Shown here one piece after another: positions 1 to 8,000 of a stretch of DNA of 34,157 nucleotides. The DNA lies in contig CAUBOH010000019.1 in assembly GCA_958437495.1 (NCBI GenBank), forward strand, positions 1 to 34,157, given 5' to 3'. Positions within the stretch are counted from its first letter, which is position 1. Each line of letters starts with the position of its first letter. The notes beneath the pieces were generated by a model, which saw nothing but the letters and a program-made list of their open reading frames with translations, did no database searches and was not told the origin of the DNA. The position numbers and the translations under genes were made by a program. The stretch comes from an uncultured Collinsella sp. Its GTDB lineage: Bacteria; Actinomycetota; Coriobacteriia; Coriobacteriales; Coriobacteriaceae.

Positions 1-53
1 GTCCTAGTGTTCGCTTCTAATAAAGAAGGCCAAGATTCGGGACGCAGTTCATT

Positions 54-86
54 TGCACCACATTGGTGCAGATTAACCTGTCCCCC
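54..86. repeat. GCACCA/GGGGAC hairpin relic
   Basis: A 7-bp inverted repeat TGCACCA / TGGTGCA (54-60 and 64-70) is followed by ACCTGTCCCCC (76-86). The same two parts, a GCACCA palindrome next to a GGGGACAGG word, build the larger palindrome at 32825-32891, so this looks like a shortened or decayed copy. It lies upstream of the first gene. A TATAAA at 102-107 could be the -10 box of that gene, but I see no good -35 box at the right distance. Confidence 0.5.
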
Positions 87-140
87 TTGCTCTAAATCGG
101 GTATAAAGGCGTGCAGCATATCGAATGAAAGGCAGTGTGC

Positions 141-614
141 ATGAATGACTTTATGAAGGGTCGCAACGGCGCCGATGAGCTCACCATCGTGATGGGCTTT
201 GCTGGAATCGTCATCGCGATGATCGGATCGATGGCCCGCATCCAGTGGCTCAGCTGGATCGCCATCGCCGTGATCGTGCTGGGCGTGTTGCGCGGCCTGT
301 CCAAAGACATCGACGCGCGCCGCAAGGAGAACGATGCTTTTGTCGCGGCGACCGCAAACGTCCCCGGCCTAGGCAAATTCGTCGCCAGCTTGGGCGGCGG
401 GACTGCGGCCGCCAACGCCTCGCGCGCGGCCGGCACCAGCAAGGAAGACTTTGAGCGCGCTAAGCGAACGGCAAAGAAGATGTGGAAGGGCCGCAAGACC
501 ACGGCGTACCTCAAATGCCCCAACTGCGGTCAGATGCTGTCTGTCCCCAAGGGCAAGGGTAAGATTCGCGTCACCTGCCCCAAGTGCCACGCCAAGATGG
601 AAACCCGCTCCTAG
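141..614 (+). CDS. Small membrane protein with C-terminal zinc ribbon
   Basis: A 157-residue protein of unknown function. Two hydrophobic stretches at about residues 14-31 and 35-52 look like a membrane hairpin; a basic linker rich in Lys/Arg follows (about 100-121), then a zinc ribbon with cysteine pairs at 126/129 (CPNCG) and 146/149 (CPKCH). The arrangement suggests a membrane-anchored protein with a cytoplasmic metal-binding head, perhaps binding nucleic acid or protein; that role is inference. I chose ATG 141 because AAAGG at 128-132 sits about 8 bases before it; the GTG at 135 is too close to that site. The gene stands alone on the plus strand and ends in TAG, with a terminator at 683-715. 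A second, larger zinc-ribbon membrane protein lies at 24155-25438, with the ribbon at the other end. Confidence 0.75.
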   Translation: MNDFMKGRNGADELTIVMGFAGIVIAMIGSMARIQWLSWIAIAVIVLGVLRGLSKDIDARRKENDAFVAATANVPGLGKFVASLGGGTAAANASRAAGTSKEDFERAKRTAKKMWKGRKTTAYLKCPNCGQMLSVPKGKGKIRVTCPKCHAKMETRS

Positions 615-682
615 GCGTCGCGCCGTAGGGCAAATGGATCAGTAGTGTTTGTCCCAAATCTGAAGCATTTATTCGATAAATA

Positions 683-715
683 AGCCGAGGCCTCGTGTTG
701 AGACCCCGGCTTTTT
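683..715 (+). terminator. Intrinsic terminator
   Basis: A stem of 12 positions with two mismatches (AGCCGAGGCCTC against GAGACCCCGGCT) is followed by TTTTT. It lies 68 bases after the zinc-ribbon gene. The amidohydrolase converges on it from the other side (stop at 767), so it may also serve that gene, although the A-rich side is weaker. Confidence 0.75.
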
Positions 716-766
716 GCATATGGCGGCAGCATTCGACGAGCCGGCTGTCCCCCGTCACACCAGCGC

Positions 767-2137
767 TTACGCTACGCCATCGCGGGCAAGCTCCTCGGCC
801 AGCGCCTCTGCCGGCATGGCCATAATCGCGTCGAGCTCGGTGTCAACCTCAGGGATACGCTTCACCTTCAGCTTGCGCACCAGGTTACCGCGGCACATCA
901 CGTGCATTGGCTCACGCAAAGCGCGCAGGTCATCGAGCGGATTCTTGCGCGTCACCAGGATATCGGCGGCCTTGCCGCACTCGATCGTTCCGGTCTCGCC
1001 GCCCAGCCCCAGCAGCTCGGCATTGACCTGCGTAGCCGTATGCAGTGCAAAGGCATTGCTCACGCCCACGTACTTGGCAAAATAGGCCACCTCGCGCCAC
1101 ATGTCGTACTGGGTCACGAACGGGCAGCTCGAATCCGTGCCCAGACCTACCTTGATACCGGCTTCCAGCGCCGCACGCGCACTCTCGATAATGCCCGAGC
1201 ACACAATGTCACCGTTCTTCTTTTGCGTGTCAGTCGAATGAGTCTTGTCCGGATCGAGCAATACAAACGGCAGTGCGGGGCTGATCGTGCAGGTCACGCT
1301 CGGCGCGCGTCCCTCGAGCTGCGTTCCCGCGGCGCCGCGGTACAGCTCCAGAATCTCAGGCGTCAGCGGAGCGCCGTGCTCGATCGTATCGACGCCGGAC
1401 TGAAGCGCAGCCTTCACGCCCTCGGTGCTCTCGACATGAGCCATAACTGGAAGGCCAACCTCGTGCGCCGCGTTGCACGCCGCCGTGGCAACCTCCACCG
1501 GCATACGCAGCACGCCTGGCTCGCCCACCTCGGTCGCATCGAACACGCCACCCGTCACGAACAGCTTAATGACGTCGGCACCACGCGCGTACAAGTCGTG
1601 CACCTGTTCGGCCGCCTCGTCGGGCGTATTGGCGACCTGCGCGAACAGCCCCGCGCCGTGTCCACCCGGCACTGTAACGCCAGTTCCCGGCGCTACCAGA
1701 CGCGGGCCCTGATACTTGCCGGCGTCGATGGCATTGCGCACGGCGATATCGGCAAACAGCGGATCGCCCGCACCACGCACCGTGGTCACGCCGCTTGCCA
1801 ACTGTTGCTGGGCACTGCCTTTAAGGATGTGGCGGACAATGGCGCGCCCCACGGGATTATCAAGCTTCTTCATCAGCGCGCCCGCATCGCCCGCCGAAAC
1901 CGGCTTGCCCGAGCCGCACAGATGCACGTGCATATTGATGAGGCCTGGCATGAGATACGCACCTGCCAGGTCGATGACCTCGGCACCTGCAGGCGCCTGC
2001 GCCACAGCGCTCGGCCCCATCCACGTGATGATGCCACGCTCGACGGCCACGGCCATGTCGGGCTGCGGCTCCATATGCTCCGAACCATCCAGGACGGTCG
2101 CATTGATAAACAGCGTGGAACGATCGGCAGTCGCCAT
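767..2137 (-). CDS. Metal-dependent amidohydrolase
   Basis: A 456-residue member of the amidohydrolase superfamily, of the imidazolonepropionase/prolidase-like group often annotated simply as amidohydrolase. The metal-site residues are visible in order: HxH at 70/72 (MHVHL), a lysine at 191 in VIKLFVTGG that fits the carboxylated bridging lysine, histidines at 234 (MAHVES) and 254 (IEHG), and Asp 335 in GLGTDSS. These predict a two-metal cytoplasmic hydrolase acting on an amide or dipeptide-like substrate; the substrate cannot be told from sequence. Start: ATG 2137 follows GGGGGAGGAG at a good distance, so upstream in-frame starts are not needed. Nothing nearby suggests a pathway; it appears to be transcribed alone, with a repeat-filled gap upstream. 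It ends in TAA. Confidence 0.88.
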   Translation of the reverse strand: MATADRSTLFINATVLDGSEHMEPQPDMAVAVERGIITWMGPSAVAQAPAGAEVIDLAGAYLMPGLINMHVHLCGSGKPVSAGDAGALMKKLDNPVGRAIVRHILKGSAQQQLASGVTTVRGAGDPLFADIAVRNAIDAGKYQGPRLVAPGTGVTVPGGHGAGLFAQVANTPDEAAEQVHDLYARGADVIKLFVTGGVFDATEVGEPGVLRMPVEVATAACNAAHEVGLPVMAHVESTEGVKAALQSGVDTIEHGAPLTPEILELYRGAAGTQLEGRAPSVTCTISPALPFVLLDPDKTHSTDTQKKNGDIVCSGIIESARAALEAGIKVGLGTDSSCPFVTQYDMWREVAYFAKYVGVSNAFALHTATQVNAELLGLGGETGTIECGKAADILVTRKNPLDDLRALREPMHVMCRGNLVRKLKVKRIPEVDTELDAIMAMPAEALAEELARDGVA

Positions 2138-2285
2138 ATCGAGCTCCTCCCCCTCAGAAAACTTCAACATTTGTCCATTATTACCCAGCGCGGCAGGATT
2201 GCTGCGGACATATCGGTTAACGGAGAAAAGGAAGGATGTAAAGATAAAGAGGCCTGCACGGCGATGCCCCAGCCAGGTGCCAAAC

Positions 2286-2342
2286 GTCTCGATCTGTAAC
2301 GGTTAGACGTTCTCCAGGCCCCTAAACGTTACAAATTTAGAC
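2286..2342. repeat. 57-base hairpin element, decayed copy
   Basis: Starts GTCTCGATCTGTAAC and ends GTTACAAATTTAGAC, so the arms still pair at GTCT/AGAC and TGTAAC/GTTACA but have lost the middle. It has the same length as the copy at 2366-2422, the same first 15 bases, and shares CCCTAAACGTTACA in its right half. The two starts are 80 bases apart. Confidence 0.8.
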
Positions 2343-2365
2343 AAACCAGTGGCGCCCAAGCATTC

Positions 2366-2422
2366 GTCTCGATCTGTAACAGGTAGACCGGTTTTTTGTC
2401 CCTAAACGTTACAGATCGAGAC
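2366..2422. repeat. 57-base hairpin element, perfect copy
   Basis: A perfect 15-bp inverted repeat, GTCTCGATCTGTAAC against GTTACAGATCGAGAC, around a 27-base loop that contains a T6 run. It lies 40 bases beyond the stop of the 2463-3170 gene and could help end that transcript, but no T-run follows the stem, so a typical intrinsic terminator is unlikely. Confidence 0.85.
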
Positions 2423-2462
2423 ATAAAGGCAGAAGGCAAGGCAGACGACAACTGCCCACCCC

Positions 2463-3170
2463 CTACTCCCATTCCTGTTCGTAGATGTTGAGCGACTTTA
2501 CGTAGCGCCCCTGGGCACCCATGATGTCGCGGACCAGCCGTAAGAAGAAGCTGATACGCGAGGTGTCGAAACCGTCCTCCAGGTCCTCCGGATGCACGGC
2601 ACCTGGCCCGTCGACCGCTATGTCACTCAGGCGCGCAATGTCATACAGATAGAGCTGTCCCACCGTTAGCCAGACGTCGTCGACGCACGCGATGCGCACC
2701 GCAATGGCACCGTCGTTCCAATGCTCCTTTTGCACGATATGTGGGTCGTAGACATCGAACCGACGGTCGGTGCGCGTGTCCTTCAGCACGACCATGCCGG
2801 ACGCAAGATCCTTGTCCAAAATGCCAAAACGCGAAAAGTAATGCGTGCCGCGCACTTGCTCGAGCCGCTTGAGCGACGCAGGCGAAAGCGAAGCCGGCGG
2901 CTCGTCAACATACAGCTCCAACAGCGTCTTGCCATGATAATAGGGGCGCTCAAAGAGCAGCCAATCGGTAAACGCCATGTTGTAGGCCATGATTTCGCTT
3001 TGCGAAGGCTCCTCGCAATAGCTGAGCCACGGGTCGACAATAATTTCGAACTGCTCGCGCGCCGACTCCAGGAATTGAAACTTCCGCAGCATCCAAAAGT
3101 GAGCCATGTCGGCAATATCGTTGCCGACGGCTTCGGCCAAACGCGCTCGATTGCAAGCCTGGTCAGTCAT
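2463..3170 (-). CDS. Uncharacterised acidic protein
   Basis: A 235-residue soluble protein that I do not recognise with confidence. It has no signal peptide, membrane segment or obvious catalytic motif. The first part is aromatic and acidic (residues about 25-80, with FWMLRKFQFL and DWLLFERPYY), followed by a beta-rich half with the phrases GMVVLKDTRTDRRFDVYD and AIAVRIACVDDVWLTVG. This layout resembles uncharacterised bacterial proteins with a helical N-terminal part and a small beta domain, but that is a weak likeness. The start is clear: ATG 3170 follows GGAGGA at 3175-3180. The 5' leader can form a hairpin that also covers this ribosome binding site (3175-3217). It ends in TAG. Confidence 0.75.
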   Translation of the reverse strand: MTDQACNRARLAEAVGNDIADMAHFWMLRKFQFLESAREQFEIIVDPWLSYCEEPSQSEIMAYNMAFTDWLLFERPYYHGKTLLELYVDEPPASLSPASLKRLEQVRGTHYFSRFGILDKDLASGMVVLKDTRTDRRFDVYDPHIVQKEHWNDGAIAVRIACVDDVWLTVGQLYLYDIARLSDIAVDGPGAVHPEDLEDGFDTSRISFFLRLVRDIMGAQGRYVKSLNIYEQEWE

Positions 3171-3174
3171 GGCG

Positions 3175-3217
3175 TCCTCCTCAAATCGATGGGCCTCGAT
3201 TTGAGCTTACGAGGAGG
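3175..3217 (-). promoter_or_regulatory. Leader hairpin that may mask a ribosome binding site
   Basis: On the minus transcript, arms TCAAATCGA and TCGATTTGA (perfect 9 bp, loop of 6) stand directly before the GGAGG of the 2463-3170 gene. Further upstream a CCTCC (3213-3217) can pair with that GGAGG (3176-3180), extending the stem across an 8-base bulge. The fold would hide the ribosome binding site. The 9-bp palindrome could instead be a DNA operator; sequence alone cannot decide. Confidence 0.55.
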
Positions 3218-3264
3218 TCATATGCTCACGGCCAGCGCGAACGAAACGGGACCTCGACTGCAAA

Positions 3265-3311
3265 CCAAATGCTGACCAAATACTTGACGGAATGCTTGAC
3301 CGAATATGCGC
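3265..3311. repeat. Degenerate 12-base tandem repeat
   Basis: Four imperfect units in a row: CCAAATGCTGA, CCAAATACTTGA, CGGAATGCTTGA, CCGAATATGCGC. They lie in non-coding DNA upstream of the 2463-3170 gene. Function unknown; may be chance decay of a short tandem duplication. Confidence 0.45.
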
Positions 3312-3472
3312 GCTGGAAGAAAACCGCAGGTAGACATAGATAAATATACAGAGATTTTGAGCCGGCCAGCCGCAGCCATCACGAAAACAGCAAAGCGCCG
3401 CGAGCGCAAACGTCAACGGACGAGCAGTCAGACGTCGACAAACGAGCAAAACGCTCGCAAACCCGCAAGGAG

Positions 3473-3554
3473 TGTCCCCGGATGCCGACACATAAGGAAC
3501 GTCCCCAGCTGCCGGCACTTGGGGACGATCCTTATGTGCCGGCCGTTGGGGACA
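3473..3554. repeat. REP-like GGGGAC hairpin
   Basis: A long imperfect palindrome whose outer arms are TGTCCCC and GGGGACA, with inner arms ACATAAGGAACGTCCCCA and TTGGGGACGATCCTTATGT that differ at one position. It lies 41 bases beyond the gltD stop and could act as an mRNA 3' end structure. It shares the TTGGGGAC core with hairpins at 9902-9919 and 27552-27618. Confidence 0.8.
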
Positions 3555-3594
3555 GCCCTTGCCGATTCGATTGTTGAATAACTCCGTGACTACT

Positions 3595-5076
3595 TTACAG
3601 CGCCAGCGCGTCGGCGACTTCGGCGGCGCAGGCCAGGGCATCGGCCATGGCACTCACCACGAGCGAGCTGCCGTTGCGGGCGTCACCGGCCACGTACACC
3701 GGTGCGGCATCCGCGGCGACGCCGTCGACACGGGCCGCAAGGTGCGAACCCTCGACAGCCATTACCGGCAGCGGACGGCCAGCGGCGGCAACGGGCACGC
3801 CAACGGCGTTGAACACGCTGTGCTCCGGACCCGTAAAGCCACAGGCGATGAGTACCAGCTGCGCCGGCACCTCGTGCTCGGAGCCCGCGATGCGCTCCGG
3901 CTTGCCGGCCGACCAGTCCAGATTGACCACGCGCAGACCCGCGGCCGCACCCTTCTTGTCCAGCAGCACCTCGAGGGTATCCACGCCCCAGGCACGCATC
4001 TCGCCGCCCATGGCGGCAATGGCCTCCTGCTGGCCATAGTCGGTCTTCTTCACATTGGACCACTGCGGCCAGGGGTTGCTCGCCGCGCGCTTATCGGGCG
4101 CAGCCGGCAAGAACTCAAACTGGCGCACGCTGCGCGCGCCCTGACGCACCGCAGTACCCACACAGTCGTTTCCAGTATCGCCACCGCCAATGACCACAAC
4201 GTCCAGGCCGCGCGCGTTCACCGCGGGCTCGCCGCCATCGAGCACCGAAACGGTCGAAGCCGTCAGGTAGTCCACCGCGTACACCACGCCCGGAGCATCC
4301 ACGTTCGCAGCCGAAAGCCCGCGCGGGGCACGGGCACCGGCAGCCACCACGACAGCGTCAAAGCCATCGAGCTTGGCTGCCACCGCAGGGTCCGTCACAT
4401 CGGCACCCAGCTCAAACACAATGCCCAGCTCGCGCATGAGCGCCACGCGACGCTCGACCACGGACTTCTCGAGCTTCATATTGGGAATGCCGTACATAAG
4501 CAAACCACCCGGACGGTCGTCACGCTCAAACACCGTCACGCGGGCGCCGCGACGCGCGAGCTCCCATGCTGCCACCAGACCAGCAGGACCGGAGCCCACC
4601 ACGGCAACCGTGGGTGCGCCCTCCCCCGCCAGCTCAAAGCGACGCGGGCCACCGTTTGCCCATTCGTGGTCACTGATCGCACGCTCGTTATCGTGGATCG
4701 TCGTGGGCTGGCCATCGACCGAACCCAGGTTGCACGCGGCCTCGCACAGCGCCGGGCACACGCGACTCGTAAACTCGGGCATGGGCGAGGTGAGCGACAG
4801 GCGCTCGGCAGCCTCGTCCCAGCGGCCGCGGTACACCAGCTCATTCCACTCGGGAATCAGGTTGTGCAGCGGGCAGCCGCTCGGGCGTGCCTTGCCAAAA
4901 CTCGCGCCCATCTGGCAAAACGCCACGCCGCACATCATGCAGCGGCTCGCCTGGGCGCGACGTGCGTCGTCATCGAGTTCCACGTACAGCGGATCAAAAT
5001 CATGGCTGCGCTCCTCCACGGGGCGAAGCTCGTGGGTCACGCGATCGATATCAAGAAAAGCACCGGGCTTACCCAT
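3595..5076 (-). CDS. gltD: Glutamate synthase small subunit
   Basis: The 493-residue small subunit of NADPH-type glutamate synthase. It takes electrons from NAD(P)H through FAD and iron-sulfur clusters to the large subunit, which makes glutamate from glutamine and 2-oxoglutarate. Seen in order: an N-terminal cysteine-rich adrenodoxin-reductase-like region (CMMCGVAFC near residue 42, GCPLHNLIPEWN, then CPALCEAACN), a first Rossmann site VVGSGPAGLVAAWELA near residue 160 for FAD, and a second site VVIGGGDTGNDC for NAD(P)H. Length fits the family. It starts 5 bases after the gltB stop, so the two are surely one operon. ATG 5076 keeps the conserved N-terminus. It ends in TAA, followed by the GGGGAC hairpin at 3473-3554. 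Confidence 0.96.
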   Translation of the reverse strand: MGKPGAFLDIDRVTHELRPVEERSHDFDPLYVELDDDARRAQASRCMMCGVAFCQMGASFGKARPSGCPLHNLIPEWNELVYRGRWDEAAERLSLTSPMPEFTSRVCPALCEAACNLGSVDGQPTTIHDNERAISDHEWANGGPRRFELAGEGAPTVAVVGSGPAGLVAAWELARRGARVTVFERDDRPGGLLMYGIPNMKLEKSVVERRVALMRELGIVFELGADVTDPAVAAKLDGFDAVVVAAGARAPRGLSAANVDAPGVVYAVDYLTASTVSVLDGGEPAVNARGLDVVVIGGGDTGNDCVGTAVRQGARSVRQFEFLPAAPDKRAASNPWPQWSNVKKTDYGQQEAIAAMGGEMRAWGVDTLEVLLDKKGAAAGLRVVNLDWSAGKPERIAGSEHEVPAQLVLIACGFTGPEHSVFNAVGVPVAAAGRPLPVMAVEGSHLAARVDGVAADAAPVYVAGDARNGSSLVVSAMADALACAAEVADALAL

Positions 5077-5081
5077 GGCAC

Positions 5082-8000
5082 TTACGCCTCCTTCTTGGTC
5101 GAAGCAACAGAACCGGTAGCGGCCACGGGCGCAACACCCGCGCCAGCCACACCGCCCGCAACATCGAAGCGAGCGACATCCGCAGCACTCGCGCGACCGG
5201 TCACGATGTCAAACGCCAACTCCTCGCCCTGCGCGTGCGTCTTGCCCACGGCCTCGGCCGCAGCGACAATCGCCAGCACGCGCTCGTACTCGGTCGGAAT
5301 GACCTTCACAAAGTGCTTGCTCATCGAGTCGAAGCTGTAGAGCAGCTTAATGCCGCGCGGGCTCTGCGTCGCGTCCACGTGCTCTTGGATGAGCGCACGA
5401 ATCTGCGCCAGCTCATCGGCCGTCGGGGCCTTGAGCTCAACGCTCTCATGGTTCACGCGGGCGTCGAGCGTGCCGTATTGGTCAAAGACATAGGCCACGC
5501 CGCCCGTCATACCGGCGGCAAAGTTCTGCCCGACCTCGCCCAGGATGAGCGCCAGACCGCCCGTCATGTACTCGCAGCCATGGTTGCCGCAGCCCTCGAC
5601 CACCACGGTGGCACCGGAGTTACGCACGGCAAAACGCTGGCCTGCCAGGCCGTTAATAAAGCCGCGGCCGCTCGTGGAGCCAAAGAACGCCACGTTGCCC
5701 ACGATGATGTTCTCGTCGAACTTGTAGGTCGCATGCGGGTTGGGGCGTACCGACACCTCGCCGCCCGAAAGGCCCTTGCCAAAGTAGTCGTTGGCGTCGC
5801 CGCACACGTTGAGCGTAATGCCGCGCGGCAGGAAGGCGCCAAAGCTCTGACCGGCCGAACCATCGCAATCGACGGTGATGGAGCCGGTGGGCAGGCCCTC
5901 GGGATGCGCCTTGGTCACCGCGTTGCCCAGGATGGTGCCCACGCAACGGTTGACGTTGGCGATGTCGGCATGGAAGCGAATCGGGCGCAGGTGCGCACGG
6001 GCATCGGCCGTATAGGGCACAAACAACGTGGAGTCGAGCGTCTTGTCGAGCTCGCTGTCCGCGGCCATCTGCGGCAGGAAGTGGCGACCGTCGGCGCCCG
6101 GAATATGGGCACCGAACTCGCAGGTCGCGCTCGCCAGCACGGGCGACAGATCCAGCAGGTTAGCCTTGCGGTTGCCCGGTACCTCGATCTGGCGCAGACA
6201 CTCGGGATGGCCGACCATCTCGTCGATGGTGCGGAAGCCTAGGCGTGCCATAACCTCGCGCAGCTGCTCGGCCACAAAGAGCATAAAGTGCTCGACGTGC
6301 TCGGGCTTACCGCGGAAGCCGTGACGCAGGCGGCAGTTTTGCGTCGCGATGCCGGCCGGGCAGGTGTCCTGCTGGCAGTCGCGCTGCATGAGGCAACCCA
6401 TGGAGATGAGGGGCATGGTCGCAAAGCCAAACTCCTCGGCACCCAGCAGGCAGGCGACGGCGACGTCGGTGCCGTCCATGAGCTTGCCGTCGGCCTCGAG
6501 CACCACGCGGGAGCGCAGGCCGTTTTGCAGCAACGTCTGCTGGGCCTCGGCAAGGCCGAGCTCCAGCGGCAGGCCGGCGTGCCAGATAGAGTCGCGCGCA
6601 GCGGCACCCGAGCCGCCGTTGTGGCCGCTGATCAAAATCTTGTCGGCAGCACCCTTGGCCACACCGGTGGCGATGGTGCCGACGCCGGCCTCGCTGACCA
6701 GCTTGACCGACACGCGCGCACCGGGGTTGGCGTTCTTAAGATCGAAGATAAGCTCCGCCAGGTCCTCGATGGAGTAGATGTCGTGGTGCGGCGGAGGCGA
6801 AATCAGGCCGATGCCGGGCGTGGACTGACGGACCTCGGCGATCCAGGGGTAGACCTTCTTGCCGGGCAGGTGGCCACCCTCACCGGGCTTGGCGCCCTGG
6901 GCCATCTTGATCTGAATCTCGAAGGCGCTACACAGGTAGCGGCTCGTCACGCCAAAGCGTGCGCTTGCCACCTGCTTGATGGCGGAGTTCTTGGAGTCAC
7001 CGTTGGCCAGCGGGGTCTCGCGACGCGGGTCCTCGCCGCCCTCGCCCGAGTTGGAACGGCCGTGCAGGCGGTTCATGGCGATGGCCATGCACTCGTGTGC
7101 CTCTTTGCTGATGGAGCCATACGACATGGCGCCGGTGTTAAAGCGGCGGACAATGTTGAGCGCGGGCTCGACCTCGTCGAGTGCCACCGGAGTGCGGCCG
7201 CTGGCATTAAAGTCGAGCAAGTCGCGCAGGCGCACGGCACGACCGGTGCGGTGCAGACGGGCGCTGTACTCCTTAAAGGTGTCGTAGCTGTCCTCACGGC
7301 AGGCGGTCTGCAGCAGGTAGACAGTCTGCGGATCGATGAGGTGATCCTCGCCGCCGAGCGGGCGCCACTTGGTCAGACCCAGCGTAGGCAGCTGATCGGG
7401 AGCCGGGCTCTTAAGGATAGCGAGCGCGGCGTCGTAGCGCTCGTTTTGCTCGCGCTCAACGTCCTCGACACCCATACCGCCCACACGGCTCACCGTGCCG
7501 GCGAAGTACGCGTTGACGAACTCGGGCGTAAAGCCCACGGCCTCGAAGATCTGCGCCGAATGGTAGCTCTGCACCGTGGAGATGCCCATCTTGGACATGA
7601 TGGAGACGATGCCGGCGGTCGCAGCCTTGTTGTAGTTGGCGATGCCCTGCTCGGCCGTCACGGCCAGGTCGCCGCGTGCCGCCAGATCGCGGATGCACGC
7701 ATGTGCGTTGTACGGATAGATGCCGCTCGCGGAGTAGCCCACCAGTGCCGCAAAGTCGTGCGGGGATACGGCGTCGCCGCACTCCACCACGATGTCGGCA
7801 AAGGTACGCACGCCGGCGCGAATCAGGTGGTTGTGCACGCAGCCCACAGCGAGCAGCGACGGCACGGGTACCTCGCCCGCAGCGGCACGGTCGCTCAACA
7901 CCACGATGTTCACGCCGTCGCGGACCGCAGCCTCAACGTCCTCTGCAAGCTGCTTGAGCGCAGCCTGCAGCGCGCCCTCGCCGGCATCGCGGCGGTAGAC

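Larger units (their letters stand above)
2138..2462. other. Intergenic region with two hairpin repeats
   Basis: This 325-base gap between two minus-strand genes must hold the end of the 2463-3170 transcript and the amidohydrolase promoter. It contains the tandem 57-base hairpins at 2286-2342 and 2366-2422. Close to the amidohydrolase start, a TAATAAT on the minus strand (near 2175) might be a -10 box, without a convincing -35. No small gene with a ribosome binding site is seen. Confidence 0.6.
3171..3594. other. Intergenic region: leader hairpin, short repeats, REP-like hairpin
   Basis: This 424-base gap holds, in order, the leader palindrome of the 2463-3170 gene (3175-3217), a degenerate 12-base tandem repeat (3265-3311) and a long GGGGAC hairpin (3473-3554) just beyond the end of gltD. 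I see no convincing gene in it. Confidence 0.6.

Noticed and set aside
695..2299. A 534-codon open frame on the plus strand
   Set aside because: It is antisense to the amidohydrolase, whose metal-binding residues are intact.
3222..3275. A 17-residue frame on the plus strand behind a perfect GAGGAGG
   Set aside because: The GGAGG is explained as the partner of the minus-strand ribosome binding site in the leader fold; the peptide has no notable feature and leads into a repeat.
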